From Salminus brasiliensis (Eukaryota > Chordata > Actinopteri > Characiformes > Bryconidae), in the NCBI RefSeq assembly GCF_030463535.1, contig NC_132879.1, positions 41,477,970 through 41,541,969 on the forward strand: 64,000 bases of DNA, given 5' to 3'. A program made the translations under genes and the position numbers. The stretch's first letter is position 1, and each line of letters opens with the position of its first letter. The notes beneath the pieces were generated by a model, which worked only from the letters and a program-made list of their open reading frames with translations, was not told where the DNA came from and did no database searches. Of the stretch, positions 27,640 to 42,200 are shown in pieces.

Positions 27640-28535
27640 CCTCTATATACTCTTCAGTGGATTAAAAATAAATCTTTGGGTAAACCCTCTATTTACATCA
27701 AAGGTGTATTTTGAGAGACACACCTTGAACATTCCTTGAAAGATGTTGTAGAGGTTTTTCTTCACCATGGAAATAATTCTGTAATCAGCTACCTTAGTTG
27801 CTTCCCATAGCTTCCAGGCAGGCATTCCTGAGTTTAGAGATTTAGTTTCTTAAAGCTCCTGCTTAAGTGACTGACCTAATTCGAAAGAGGTCCAGGCAAT
27901 TTGTACTAATAGTCTGATACATTTAACTGAACTGCGGGGGATGCTCAGTAATGGAATGGATTGAATTTTTTTGTATTCATCCCATTATTCTTTAATAACC
28001 TTTTCTCTGAGATGCATGGAGTGCAGTTGAGTCTTTTGTCTTCATGATGGTTTTGTAGCCAGGAATACTGATTAACCACTGGCCAGACCTCCCAAACAGG
28101 TACCATTATGCTACAATCATTTGGGAGACATTTACAGCACTTTCCATTTTACTACTTGTGAGACTGCTAACACTAATTGCCTGGAATTAGGCAAGTCACT
28201 TTAAAGGGGGTAAATATTTATGCAACCACTTATTTTACATTATATATTTTTATATATTTTAATTTAATTGACTTCTAATTGAAATCTGTTTTCACCATTG
28301 ACATCAAAGTGTTTTTTCATTATTGTAAACAAAACAATAAAGAAATCATGCTGGCATTGATTCTATTTATTAAAGCAATTAAAGTGGAAAAGAAACAAGG
28401 AGGTTAATACTTTTTATTGATTGTAAAGCTGACAATTAAACCATATCTTGATTTCTTAATTTTTAATCCTTTTATGGTCTAGTAAAAAGGCAAATATACT
28501 AAATAATGTGTCACTGTCCAAATACTTATGGACCT
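27640..28535. mobile_element. Probable Tc1-type nonautonomous element
   Basis: The right end reads 'cactgtccaaatacttatggacctga', a typical terminal sequence of a fish Tc1-like family. The block 'gggggtaaatatttatgcaaccacttattttacat' about 320 bp before it belongs to known Tc1-like 3' regions. The left end is not clear. It is followed by a (TG)n tract at 28544-28564. Confidence 0.45.
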
Positions 28536-28543
28536 GAATGTAT

Positions 28544-28564
28544 CTGTGTGTGTGTGTGTGTGTG
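28544..28564. repeat. (TG)n microsatellite
   Basis: About ten TG units directly after the transposon end at 28535. Confidence 0.85.
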
Positions 28565-29604
28565 GGTGCACACATTTCAAAAGTTGGAATAAGTTCACAA
28601 TTGACTATTTGTTGTTATTTTACAAACTAGACACAAAAGCTATTTTAAATATTTTAATCAATATATCCAAATGTATGTAAAAATTAATACATTTTTGTTT
28701 ATTTTAATAATTTCTTTTTTAAATAAATAATTAAATAAATCATTTTGTTAAGTTACCTGCTTAATATTTGATCTTCACATTTACAATATGAGGAATTTTA
28801 GAAATTGAAAGTTATTTTCTAATGCTGTTCAACTTTCTCAATGAATTTAGAATCTTCTACAGATATGTTTATTTTTGGAAACATCTAACACTTCTAAATT
28901 TTGGTGGACTAACATATTCAAATCCTTATATATGCCCCTACATTGGGTTGATATTATTGGAAACATTCAGCAATGTATGTATGCATATACAGCCTTTATC
29001 TGTCAGAGAAACCAAATAATTTATTACATTTATTTATATATTTAATTGATTAAATATAATATATTAAATGCCATGTAGTTTGGCATTGCCATGTAGACTG
29101 TTTGACCCATCAGTAGCAGTGCAAGCTGAAGCATATGCTTGCAAGTATTCGCTGAAGGCCAAGCTATTATAATAGCCCTCTCCAATACTGTTTTAAATGG
29201 CTTTTAAAACAATACCCTTTGCATCTAGACTTAATCTTCAATGGGCAGCAAAATAACAAAAGCAACAGCAGAGTGAAAAACTAAGAGAGCTGTAACTATT
29301 GACTGTATATATGATAAGCATGTCTGACATATTCTGTGTACTTATTTAACAGAACAGGCAACCACGGCTGCTCCCACCGGATCTTAGTGATGAAAACTGA
29401 AAATAGTTTTCACTCAATAAAAAACCCATGCTTTTCACGCTCAGGTTCATGTGAACATTGCATTCACATGATGAAAATAATTCTATGGAAACTAAGAAAC
29501 ACAAGCTTATTTGTCCACTCATATACCTATCACATAATGCATTGTTTTCTAAAAGGAAAAATGCTTCTTTAGGGTCACAATTGCGAAAATAAAACAGTGA
29601 CTAT

Positions 29605-29615
29605 TTTATTTTATT
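29605..29615 (-). terminator. Candidate SLCO1C1 polyadenylation signals
   Basis: On the minus strand two overlapping AATAAA hexamers (plus-strand TTTATT at 29605-29610 and 29610-29615) lie about 950 bp after the SLCO1C1 stop. They are the first good signals I see downstream of it. The 3' UTR between them and 30560 holds a (TTTG)n tract at about 30356-30380. Confidence 0.4.
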
Positions 29616-30355
29616 TATATCATTTGACAGCCCCAATATTTATATACACAAAACACAACATTTTTTTCCAAAATGGCTTTAGGTGACAAGAATGTATAAT
29701 TGTCTCTAGTAGTGTTTATGATTGAAGCTGATATCAACATTCAATGTATAAATATGTTGGATGTGAGAGCTGTGACATTATTAAAGGCCTAGCTTTAACC
29801 TGAACCTTAACATGATCTGCAGATCTGAATTACTCCATCTTTATGAAGTGACTCACTTTTTACCCTGATGACTATTCCAGGAAAGAGCATGTATCTTTTC
29901 AGACACACGAACGCCTAATGTACTTGTATTCTGTCCTCAGTGGATAGTCTTAATAGACCATTACTTGAAGTGAGTATTCTGTCCTGGAAACCTTATTACC
30001 CTCTGTCGCCTGTCTCTCTGGCTCAGCATGGACTAAAGCATTCATCACACTTTGGCCATTAGCTCTCTACAATACATACACATTATTAACCATTGATAGT
30101 GTTAAATTAATCAAACATGCCTTAATAAAAGGCTCAATTACAAACTTGAATGGTATTTAATCCACCATCCACATACTGTACTCACATGGCAGTACATTAG
30201 GTTTAGTATTTAAGAAAATACAGACAAAAAAACAAGACTCTCACTTTGCATTAAAAAATAAGGTTATCTACAATTGACCACAATCAAATAAAAATACACT
30301 TGCTTATAAAATCCATTACCTCCCTTCACCCCAAAACGTTCTTTGCTACATTTTT

Positions 30356-30380
30356 TGTTTGTTTGTTTGTTTGTTTGTTT
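30356..30380. repeat. (TTTG)n microsatellite in SLCO1C1 3' UTR
   Basis: About six TTTG units; on the SLCO1C1 sense strand this is (CAAA)n. Confidence 0.8.
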
Positions 30381-30560
30381 TTCATAAAACATTATTTACA
30401 TTCAAGAGCTATTTCCAATATGTCAAAACAGCAAATTTCTGTATATCATATAATCTGGTAGAAACAGTTTTATACTATGGAAAAAAAAAACAAAAGCAAA
30501 AAAACCCCATGGATTTAGCCTGATGGTTCCCTGCATGGCTGCTTCATAGACCTGTGTGTG

Positions 30561-33500
30561 TCACAGGCGCGTCTCCCGCTCAGGGTCATAGTCTGAGGTC
30601 CTTGGGGACTGGTCTAAGTTTGAGTTATTGGTTTCCTCTTTTCTAAGTGCTTGCAGTTCTGCAACAGTGTGTCCAGTGTTGCCATTGGAAAGTGTCCCCC
30701 TCTCCTGCCTTTTGATGTGCCGCTGTAAGACCAGCAGACCCAGTGCACACAGGAAGAAGGAAGCTGTCCTCAGGCCCAGTGTTAGGCCCAGATATGCTAT
30801 CCTGAGAGAAAGTATAACACACTTTACCTGTCTCACAACTCGTATTTCCAACATTTCCTGCCTTTATACACAAAACATTTAAAGTCTTTAGTTTGTAAGG
30901 GTATGAATGGATAACATACTAAATTTTTTTGACATAAAGCACCTCATGATTAAAAAAGTGACCTCAGGATTGTCACTCACTCACTCACTCACTCACCCAT
31001 TCATTCACTCACAAACATGTTTAGCAAGACCACAGAGGGGCTTGCTAGTACTCAAATACCCTTTGGTGCTTTGCATCAATGACATTGTCTGTGTTTGTGT
31101 TTCTAGCTTGGCAAACTTTGCCAAAGGTAAGTCTTTTTTTTACGAAGAAAAAAAGGAAGGTTCAATCGTGTCTAACTATGATGACAATTAGCTAATGATA
31201 ACAAATCATATATTTTTATTATATTACAGGTTGCTGTTGTCACCCATTGTACACGTACGTGTGTTCATTGCTTTCCATTTCCTATGTAAACGTACCTGTA
31301 GGCAGTTGTGTTGTAGATTCTACATGCTCCTTTTCCACCACACTTCTTATGGCCCCATTTCAGACATGCAGTGTCAATGACTGCCCCAAAGTATATAGGA
31401 GCGGGGATGCCAGCTGTTAAATGGCAAATTGGTATGGTTGGATTAACCAAAACAGACCCAGATTCACACTACAACAAATTCAGTAAGAATAAGAACTGAA
31501 CAATACTTGCTTCAGGAAAAGACCATTATTTTTAGAACACTGAGCAACATATGGCCATCAAAAGAAACAAACAGCATTTGAGGGCATACCTAGAGTGCGC
31601 GTTGTCAGGGTGTGAAATCCTAAAGCTAAAGACTTCAGTTGTGGCTTGATGCATCTGCAGCGCAGAATAAAGATCAATACAACAATGACATGACATTTTC
31701 CAGTTTGGCTTTTTGTCCATTATACATCAAGGAACAGGCACACAGTAAATTGTCATAGGCCAAACAAAAATGGAACAGTTCTGCTGGTAACCCAATTTAG
31801 TTCAGAGGAGGCTATGCATTCCAGAAGTGTCAGCTGATCAGGATTTGGAGCAAAGCTCACAGCCTTTAGTGCCAGAGCTTTATCCTTTCTTAAGATTTAG
31901 ACAAAAACAGTCCTAATACCTAAACTGGATAGGTTCAGTTTGTATTGATGACTTGGAGTTTCAATCATATACTGAAGGTACACTAGTCAAGGTAAAACAT
32001 GCACAACTGTTACCTAAATACTGCAAAAATGCTTCTCAAACATAATGGTATTGTGCTATGCACAATATTTCCCACTTCCTATATTACAGCAGGGAAAACT
32101 ATAATATGAAGTGTAGTGGTACTCTAGAAGACGTTAGACCTACTAGCATAAAAAAAACTTATTTTGCACATTGGGCTATGTGGACAATAATTCAGCATCT
32201 TTATAATATCTTAGTGCCATTTTTACCATATACGTTCTCTCTAATGAAACAAATAAAGGAATGCACCCTCATTAAAAAAATATTTATTGCAATTAGGAAA
32301 TAAGATGCATTAATGGGGCTGTCTGAGCCAGCACAAAAGGTTAAAAAACAGTTGTGTTGAAAATCTTATTTAGCTAATGCAGCTAAAATATGGATATATT
32401 ATTTTCATTAAGCATCATTAGCTTTTGACTCACCTGATGAGCAGCATGTATCCTGGTGTTCCGCCCAGGGAAATAATAAAGGACGTGATGACACACAGAG
32501 CCAAGAAGTAGGGGAAGACTCGTTGGCAGCTCTCCCTGTGTCTACACTGACCCACATAGGCTGTTAGGTTTCCTCCTGCCACACAGCTACATTGCTCAAA
32601 CACCTGAACACATATACACATAAATACTTGTAGGCCAATCTTTACAATTTTCACATTAGGTAAAGGGCAAGGGTAAGCAGTAACACACAGGACGGAATAA
32701 AACCATAATCTGTACTACCTGAGAAACGTGAGGATCATTTTCAGCACAGCAGTGACAACATGTGTTGTGTGTGTTGCATATAAACATAAAGCATGATCTG
32801 GGGAGTTTAAACACTGTACACTCACTGGCCATTTTATTAAACATCTTTGTTTTCTCTACAAGCATAACTAGCATATGTATATCCTGTAGTTGTAGATTAA
32901 TCAACTCCAGTTTATTTCATGTACAATCTGTGCTCATCCTGTAAACTTTAACAATGTGGCACTATCCAAACAATATATGCTAAGTATGGAGCCTCCTATT
33001 AGTTGTGTAGAGTGGGGTTTATCAATTGTGCAGAAACAGATGTCATTTAACATTTACATTTAAGGCATTTATAACTACATTATAAACCATACCGTGCAGT
33101 GTAATTAGCTAGCAACTACACAAACATACATATACGCACAAATACATTGACATGACAACGTTTGGGCACCCCTGGTAAAACTAAAAGCAAGATTGGTGTA
33201 TTATTTTTGTTTTATACAAATTTGCTGTAAAAAAGGAAAGTAGCACCATTAAAAAGTTTGGATACCCATAAAGATTTTAACTTTCAGATCACCCAGGTAT
33301 CAGACCTTTATGGGGGATAAGGCTTGTTCACATTACAGGAAAATTAATTTCAAATAAATAAATTTATAAGTACCCTTACTCCTTAAGCCTTACTGCCTAG
33401 CACAAGAAAAGGCAATAAGAAGATAAGTATAGCAAGAGAAATGGTGAAGGTTAAGGTGAGGCCTGAAAGACCCAGAAAACTTTCAGAGAGAACTGCTTGT

Positions 33501-36500
33501 ATGATTGCTATAAAGAAGAATCCCAACCAAGTTTGACTACAAGACTTTTTGCTGACTCTGGTGTGGTGGTGCACTGGTCTACTGTGCAGTGACACCTGCA
33601 CAAATATGACCTTCATGGAAGAAAATCTTTCCTGTATTGTCACCACGTTTTAAAGGAACATCTAAACAAGTCTGATGCGTAGTTGGCAAAAATATTGAAA
33701 AGAATGTGAAAATCCACCAAACAAAACTTCACACACTCTTAGCAGAATAAATTAGGGGTTCCACTAAGTACTGACCATGCAGCATGTCTACACTTTGGAA
33801 TTGGGCCTTTTTTGTTATACTAAAACCAAAAGTAATAATTTAAGCAATATTACTTTTGTTTACACTGAAACCATAAACTAAAGTATTTTTGCTTAAATGA
33901 TTACAGAAATGTGTCATCTCTATCTTGCCTTTTAGAAAACAGGCCATCTTTTACTCACTCAGCTGTTCACAGTAATAGACATTTTGAACTGGTTGGAAGA
34001 ATACAAAAGACTAACAGACTAACAGAAGGGTTAGTTGCTGACTACACTGTTCACTCCAGACACTGTATGAAGCTCAGGTCAACCAGCAGCTCACTTGATT
34101 AGATAAACTAGGTAGATGTCTAGATGTCAACTGTAAATACTGGCCTTTCTCAAGGAGAGAGCTGGAAATGGTTAAGATGTACACACGTACAGACTTGAAA
34201 CATGAATATTAGTTTTTTTTGTAATTTATCTGCCTAATGGCCAGAAACAATATTAGCCAAAGTAAAGAGGAACCTTTGACCTGGAAATTGTCTAATTTTA
34301 TATACATAATAATATTAATAAAATGAATTGACTCATTAATCTTCACATTCTGTGAATATCATTTATAATAACTTTTTCCCCCACAGAATTCTGAAAAATG
34401 TCTATTTTCATGACCACAGTTGAAGTTTTCATGATGACTTTGACATATGTTCTAGACAGTCCATACACACACATATCTCGAAATAAAGCATACAATATTG
34501 TATTTTATGTTAGACTAGCTATGGAGGCTATGTTTATTACTCTGAACTTTCCATAAGACTGTATTCAGGAGATTTAATGTGGTCTGCTGTACACAAATAT
34601 AATTTGTATTTTAATGATCTACTCACTTTGTATGGCTTTCTTTTGTTGTTTGTTTGAATAGTTTTAAATAACTTCAGACATGTAAAAATAACAGTAATAA
34701 TAATAATAATAATAATAATACACATAGTTAACCTCTTCGTATTTCACAATTACTTATAACATCTGTTTTTAGAATTTATATATAAAAACATTGATTTTAA
34801 CACAGGTATATGTTTTTGGGGTGTAATAGTAAAATATCACAAAAATGTATTTGTGAGTAGAATTGAAGGTTTTGACTGGTGGTGCTCTTTCCAGCACTGG
34901 TGCAGGGCAGAAGTCAACAAGATGTTCTTTGAACCCATTCATTCTGTGTATGTTGCTATATTAGAAATAAGTCAATTCAGCTTTTTGAAAGCAATGCCAT
35001 GGGTGGGATCATATTAAAACTCACGAATAACCTAATGATTTAATGCTAATGATGGCAAACTTTCCTGTAACAATTTTAGATAAGCTTTTTGACTCTGGCT
35101 TTGTTAGCTCCCTTTAACATTTATGATGACAAGCAGAAATCACACTAATGTCTGCAGCAGCCATCAAGACAGCTAGTCATGCTGCTTATGTTAGTTATGC
35201 ATGATATATTATGTATGCTATGTTAGTAATATAGCTCCACAATAGTAAAACAAAAAATAAAATGGCTTTTAAAGCAGCATGTTAGACAGACTGCACTAGA
35301 CAGAGCTATTAATGAATCAAGAGCAGGATGAATGTGCAGGATATTATTAAACAAACAGTAACAAGGAAAAATACAGCTCCTTTTGAAAACCTCCTTTTCT
35401 TCTGAAATGACAAAATACAAAAATATTCTTTATTGTAATTGACTTACATAAAGTTGGGTTGCACACAAGAGTGAATTCCTCTGAGGAAGTGCCAGGGAAG
35501 GCAACAAACAGGTTCGAGCAACATGCAAACAGGTTGTGCACACCCTTCGGCAACGGGTGGGAAAGGGCCAGTTCAAGGCAAAGAAAGCCCACTTCGCATT
35601 GTTGCTTGTAAGCTTTGATGAGTTAGAACAATAAACACATGCCATTGTTCCAAAATAAGCATCACAATCCCTGCAGCAAGACTCCTCTTACCGTGTCTAC
35701 TCCAGAGCCACGAGACATCCGGCATCCAGCCAGGCACGGTGAGACATACGTGAGACCATTCTCACCACACACTGGGTCCCATTCCGTTCTTGAGCACTCA
35801 CAGTGTGCATTACACTGCACAAAGAGTGTGCTGTTCTGATGGGAGAGGCTCTCCATTCTGTTAAGCATGTACACAGAAACAAAGAACAAACAGTTCATTA
35901 TTACAAAGTCATAATAATAATCTGATTTCATATAATACAAGTTTATCATAGAAAAGGCTGATGTGGAATATGTGAAGTCACATAAAAAAGAAGGACACTC
36001 TAAGGCTGATGGACCCCACAAAAGGAAAAAAAAAATGTTTCCTCATACCCTTCATATGACACAGTGATGCCAGCCACTTTGGCATTCTCACAACCCATGG
36101 CAAAGAAGAACAGAGACAGGAAGTAACCCAACAGAGATGTTCCCAGTGCAAACTTGGCTGCTCCCATGATGCTCAGCTTGAGCTTCTTCATAAGCACACC
36201 CCCTGAGAACATTCCAAGTGCAACGGCTGGGATGTTGATTACTCCTGAAAGACAGGTCAGTATTAGGAAACGTTGGATCAAATAGATAACGCACCTCTTG
36301 ACAGAAACACAGGAGGCGAGCTGGCATTTAACATAGTATATTTTTCTACCTTTGAGAAACTGGGACCACTAATCTAAGGACACGAACAGACAATCAATCT
36401 CACTGGCAGAATCATCTAAAATCTGTTAATATGATATGATAAGTAAGTAACTAATTACATTTATGCTCAGCTGTAAGTAAGTATGTTTTGTACTCTGTTT

Positions 36501-39201
36501 GTAAGTAAATAAGTACTGTACTCTGTTTTAAAGCGCATCTGTAAAAAAAAAATCAGGCCCAGGAAACAACTGCAGTGAATGACACCAGTGGGACAGACCC
36601 TGCTGAAAGTGAAATCACGTTCAATTCTGAATGTTGAAGTTGAACTTGTAAAGTGAACCCCTAGACAGATGTAAGGGACCAGGTCAGCTTCAAGTGCAAG
36701 AAAGACAACAGCTTTATTATTAGCAGTGTTTTGTTTACACAGAAAGACATTTCTTGTATTGTGTATGTAGCTGGCTGCTATGACCATTTACAGTACCTTC
36801 CCTCTGGGACAGATTGGCACAGTTTTGTTTTGACATCTTGAAGGTCTTGATCTTGAATACTTAGATTTTGGTCTTCTTTGGGTCATTTAGGAAAGTCACA
36901 ACACGTATGACCTTGAGCAGTTTTGACTTGATTTGAACTAGATTTGCAGTATGTAAGATTTGCAGACTGTTGGAAAAAAATGGTCTACAGAATCCATGTA
37001 CTTTAATATTTTAGCAGTCTTGTCACCTATTTTATGATATTATAATAACAACACATTACAAAGGATAAAGTATATAAAGACATGTCTTTAGTTGGCTGAA
37101 ATATAAAGGGCCAGGCACCCACTGATCAATCTCTATGTGACATTTTGGTTTTTAAATCAAAAACTTAAAAAAAAAAAACTTGTTTCTGAAGTCTGGTGTG
37201 TCATTAATACACGCCAAACAACATATGCTAGTTGCATACCTCTAAAGAAATGGTTCAGGAATGTAGTCTTTCAGAAGTGACTATTTTTTCCTCTGAGGAG
37301 TGTTAATTCTAAGTAATTTATATAAGCATTTAATTAGCATAATAGATGACTACCTAAGCACTATATCTCAGCATTGTGTAATGTAATTCTGTTCTTTACT
37401 CTGAGTAAAGCCAGGTTTCTGGAAAGAAAACAACAGCAACAAAACAGATATACCCAGCTGTTACAAAGGCAAACTGGATAGTCTTCAAAAGTTTGGACAC
37501 CCTTGGTCAAAAGACACATTTTGTAAGTGTAAATATGAGAACTACAGAAAACAAACTTAAATAAGGCTATATAAGTTTCTACATAATATAAGTTTCTACA
37601 CTTTAGAGTATTTAAAGAGTACCTATTGACAGAAAATATCCACAAGACTATGTAATGTTTTTGCTTCCATGCATTATGTCCTTGTCAGTATATATTGTGT
37701 AAGAACTGTGTTTTATTTCACATAGAAATCATGCATTTTAAACAGGTTATCCTACCCTTGGCAAATCAAAAAGGGAAACTTAAATAAAACTTTTTTTGAG
37801 TGGTGCTTTCTAGATTAGATAAAACACAACAGACTCTCAGTAACATCATATGATGTAGCTTATGATGCAACATATCATATGATGTAAAAACAGATCAATG
37901 ATGCAGCAGCGATGAAGCATTTGAATGCATTCAGGAGACAACATTCTGTAACTGGATTTTTAAAATGCAGTATGTTTTTGTTAGGGCCAGGGTGGAGATT
38001 AGGATTAGCCTTAATGTTAAGGATAAATTTAAGATTAGAGCATAAATTGGGATAAGGGTTTGTATTGAGGTTGAGGTTAAGGTTCGGGTTAGGATTAAGT
38101 TATGGGTTGATGTTAAGGTTATGATGAGGGTTAGATTGTGGGTTGAAATTAGGGTTAGTATTAGGGCAAGGGTATAATATATACTTTTCAACCAATAAGT
38201 TTTACTCATTAATCAAACATTTTTATATCTTTACATAATTAATAGCTATCATTATTAACTGCTAGCTATGAAAAAAAACACTAGAATATTTTAAATGTAC
38301 AAATGTTTGTATAGTTGTAAAATGTATAAACATTTAGCTATTTGTAATAAACCAATCAAACAAGAATAATTAAAATAGCTAATCACAACTATATATAACA
38401 TATAATGTGCTTTCTCCAAAATGCCACTTTTAATGACTACTGTAGAATTATATAACCTCCCTGAATAGAATCCCACATAAGAAGACATCAAACACCTGGA
38501 CTGGCAAAGGGTTTGTTGGCTGTTACATTTGACTGCATGTTAAAAATGGCTCAAGAGAGTTTTCCAAAAAGTTCAGACATCATTGGCTTACACAAACAAG
38601 GAAAAGGATAAATGGTTGCTTTAAAAAAGAAAGCAAACCACGGAATGTTCCTACACAGCTAGAATCATAGTTCAAAAGCTCAAAGTTAAATGAACACTGG
38701 TCATGCTACCTGGGCATGGCAGAAAGAGGAAGCTATCACCAGCTGCAACCAGATTCCTGAGGAGGCAAGTGGTCAAAAACCCTTCAGTGACTGCAGCAGG
38801 CACTAGATTTAAAGTTTTGCACAATATGGTGCATAAAAAATGCTGAAGGTCTCAATGTCTGTACACCTTTACTGACCCAAAAGCACAAGAAAAATCTGCT
38901 CAAAACCATATAAATAAGCCACACAAGTTTTGGGATTCTGCTCTGCGGAGCACTAAAACAAAAACAGAACTTTTTTTGTTAGGCCTATTGGAATTTTTTA
39001 GGCCTATGGATTAGGGGTATGTCTGGAGGATTGAAGCATATGCTAAAAAATATATATGCTGTCTACAGTAAAGCATGGCAGTAGCTTGGTAATGCTCTGG
39101 GGGTGTAAAGGTGCACGTATTTGTCACTGTACAGCGAAATGTGCCCTCCACATTTAACCCATCTGGTAGTGAACACACACTCACATGTATTAGGGGCAGT
39201 G

Positions 39202-39238
<37 letters not shown>

Positions 39239-42200
39239 CGGCGGGCAGCCAACTCCAGCGCCCGGGGAGCAGAGAGGGTAAAGGGCCTTGCTCAAGGGCC
39301 TAACAGTGGCAGCCTCCCGAGCCCGGGAATTGAACCCACAACCCTGTTATCGATATACCAGTGCTCTAACCGCTGAGCCACCACTGCCCCACAAAAATAT
39401 TTGAGCAAAATGGATTTAATCAAATATCAGGAAGTCCAAGGAGAAAATACAATGCATTCTGTGTGGAAGCAGAAGTTTAGGGGTCATTAGACCTTCCAAC
39501 AAGACAGTGATACCAAGCATACCTCAAGATCCAGCACGGCTTGGTTTCAGACGTCCAAAAAGGGGTCAGCATGGTTGCCTGACTTAAACCCCATAGAAAA
39601 TCTTTGGTGGAATTTAAAGAGGGAAGTTGCAGCACGCAAACCCAAGAATATTAGTGAACTGATGGCCACTGCCCATGAGGAATGGGCTAAGATTCCTGGG
39701 CTAAGGAACGCTGCCAGAAGCAGGTGTCTGGCTGTGCATCAAGTTTGCAGCAGGTCACAACAGCAAAAGGGTACTCTGCTAAAGATACTCGTCATTAGGA
39801 GGATGAATGATTCTGAGACTGCAGCAGTCATTTGTGTGTTGAATTTGGAGGCAGCATTTTTTATATTAGTTATGTTGAGCTATTTGTTGCTCTTGCTTAG
39901 CTTATTACAAACAGCTGAAATTTTGCTAATAAACATTTTGCTAATAAACCTAATTTGCAATGGAGGTTGAATCATTTGATTGCAACTGTAAATGACTGTT
40001 AGTGCTGTGTGTATTTATTCACATTCATTTACGACCGATGTATAGACATCAACAACTACATGAACATTCATTTAGAAACACAATTTATTAGTGTATAAGC
40101 CTGTACCATATATACTTGAAAAATGTGTGGCCTTGTTATTAGAAGCTCAGGGCTGTATTTATTTTAGTTACTCTGTAAAGACCATGGTGGAGACTGGAAT
40201 TTGCAGTGCTAGGTAATTAACACTCTTTGTTAAGCTGGTTGATGAACTTAAAGTGATCTGCCTTAAGAAGTAAGAACATTTTCAGTTAAACTCATTATAA
40301 AACACAAAGAACAGTATTCTTCAGCTATGTAATGTACTACTGCATCTATACAGCAAGTAGAAGCAGATATAGTCTGAATTAACCCCACAATGTGCACAGA
40401 TGAATCCTGCTGTTCTTTAAAGCTAAATGGAGATCAATTTAAGACAGCTTTAAGTTTTAAAAATGACAATCACAATCAGAAAACGGTAACAGGTTATGTA
40501 CAATCTAAACATCCCTTTGTACAAAGTGCTCTTTCCTCCCTTTACTGTAAAAGAAAAAAAAAGTCTCTTAGTATTGAGATGTGTGTGCTAGCACCTGCAC
40601 AGATCCTTACCTCATGGAGTTGATGTTAGATGCTTAACATTAAAATACCAACTTTAAAAAACAGAATATTCAAAACAAAAACATTTACAATTATTTATAA
40701 TTTAAAAAATATTAATATGATATACAGTGGGACCAACAAGTATTTAGTCAAGTTCTCCTACTTAGTAAGATGAGAGAGGTCTGTAATTTTCATCGTAGAC
40801 ATCATACACTTCAACAATGAATGACAAACGATGAGACAAAATGAGTAAAAAAAAAACCAGGAAATCATGTAAATTATGGTGTAAAATACGTATTTGGTCA
40901 CCCACAAACAAGCAAGATTTCTGGCTCTCACAGACCTGTAACAACTTCTTTAAGAAGCTCTTCTGTCCTCCACTCGTTACCTGTATAAAAGACACCTGTC
41001 CACAGCCTCAAACAGTCAGATTCCAAACTTAACCATGGCCAAGACCAAAGAGCTGTCGAAGGACACCAGGAAGAAAATTGTAGGCAAGCAGGTGTAAATA
41101 AATCATCTGTGGGAGCAATTGTAAGAAAATAAAAGACATACAAGACCATTGATAATCTCCCTCGGTCTGGGGCCCCATGCAAGATCTCAAAATGATCATG
41201 AGAACGGTGAACAAAAATCCCAGAACTACACGGAGGGACCTGATGAATGACCTGCAGAGAGCTGGGACCAAAGTAACAAAGGCTACCATCAGTAACAGAC
41301 TACGCCGAGAGGGACTCAAATCCTGCAGTGCCAGGCGTGTCACCCTGCTTAAGCCAGTACATGTCCAGACCTGCCTGAAGTTTGCCAGAGAGCATATGGA
41401 TGATCCAGAAGAGGATTGGGAGAATATAATGTGGTCAGATGAAACCAAAAGAGAATTTTTTGGTAAAAACTAAACTCCATACCTACTGTGAAGCATGGGG
41501 GTGAAAACTTCATGCTTTGGGGCTGTTTTTCTGCGAAGGGGACAGGACGACTGATCCGTGTTAAGGGAAGAATGAACAGGACCATGTATCGTGAGATTTT
41601 AAGCCAAAGCCTCCTTCCATCAGTGAGAGCATTGAAGATGGAACGTGGCTGGGTCTTCTAGCATGACAATGATCCCAAATACTCCGCTCGGACAACAAAG
41701 GAGTGGCTCTGTAAAAAGCATTTCAGTCTCCAGACCTCAACCCCATAGAAAAGGGAGTGGAGGGAGTGGAATGTTGCCCAGCGACAGCCCCAAAACATAA
41801 CTGCTCTAAAGGAGATCTGCATGGAGGAATGGGCCAAAATACCAGCTACAGTGCGTGCAAACCTGGTCAAGACTTACAGGAAAGTTTGACCTCTGTAATT
41901 GCTACCAAAGGTTATGTTACAAAGTATTGAGTTGAACTTGTTATTGACCAAATACTTATTTTCCACCATAATTAAAAAAAAAAAAAAAAAATCCTACAAT
42001 GTGATTTCTTGGATTTTATTTTCTCATTTTGTCTCTCATAGTTGAAGTGTACCTATGATGAAAATTACAGACCTCTCTCATCTTTCTAAGTAGGAGAACT
42101 TCAGCACAATCAGTGGCTGACAATACTTTTTGGCCCCACTGTATATGGCATAAATAAGAGTTGATATGTGCTAGCTAGGCTAGTCTTGATAACAGATAAT

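Larger units (their letters stand above)
21990..29600. other. Gene-free interval between BCAP29 and SLCO1C1
   Basis: These 7.6 kb separate two convergent genes. They are AT-rich and mostly decayed DNA transposons: Tc1-like pieces at about 22310-22600, 25340-26380, 26408-27570 and 27640-28530, and a short 'gcatttagctgacactctta' type repeat at about 25095-25270. A slightly more GC-rich patch at about 23340-23660 has no convincing coding content on either strand. I recognise no gene here. Confidence 0.6.

Noticed and set aside
30907..31191. A 94-codon plus-strand frame with [13 protein letters not shown]
   Set aside because: It is driven by the (CACT)n-like repeat inside a SLCO1C1 intron.
35662..36021. 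A 119-codon minus-strand frame around a SLCO1C1 exon
   Set aside because: Only 35692-35857 is coding. The rest is read-through into introns on both sides, and the acceptor/donor and in-frame joins define the smaller exon.
37931..38209. A 92-codon Thr/Leu/Ile-rich minus-strand frame
   Set aside because: The peptide is an artefact of translating the telomere-like repeat, which is period six and hence open by chance.
41029..41585. Minus-strand open frames of 78-139 codons
   Set aside because: Antisense shadows of the plus-strand Tc1 transposase in 40725-42141; the true frame shows the [10 protein letters not shown] motif on the other strand.
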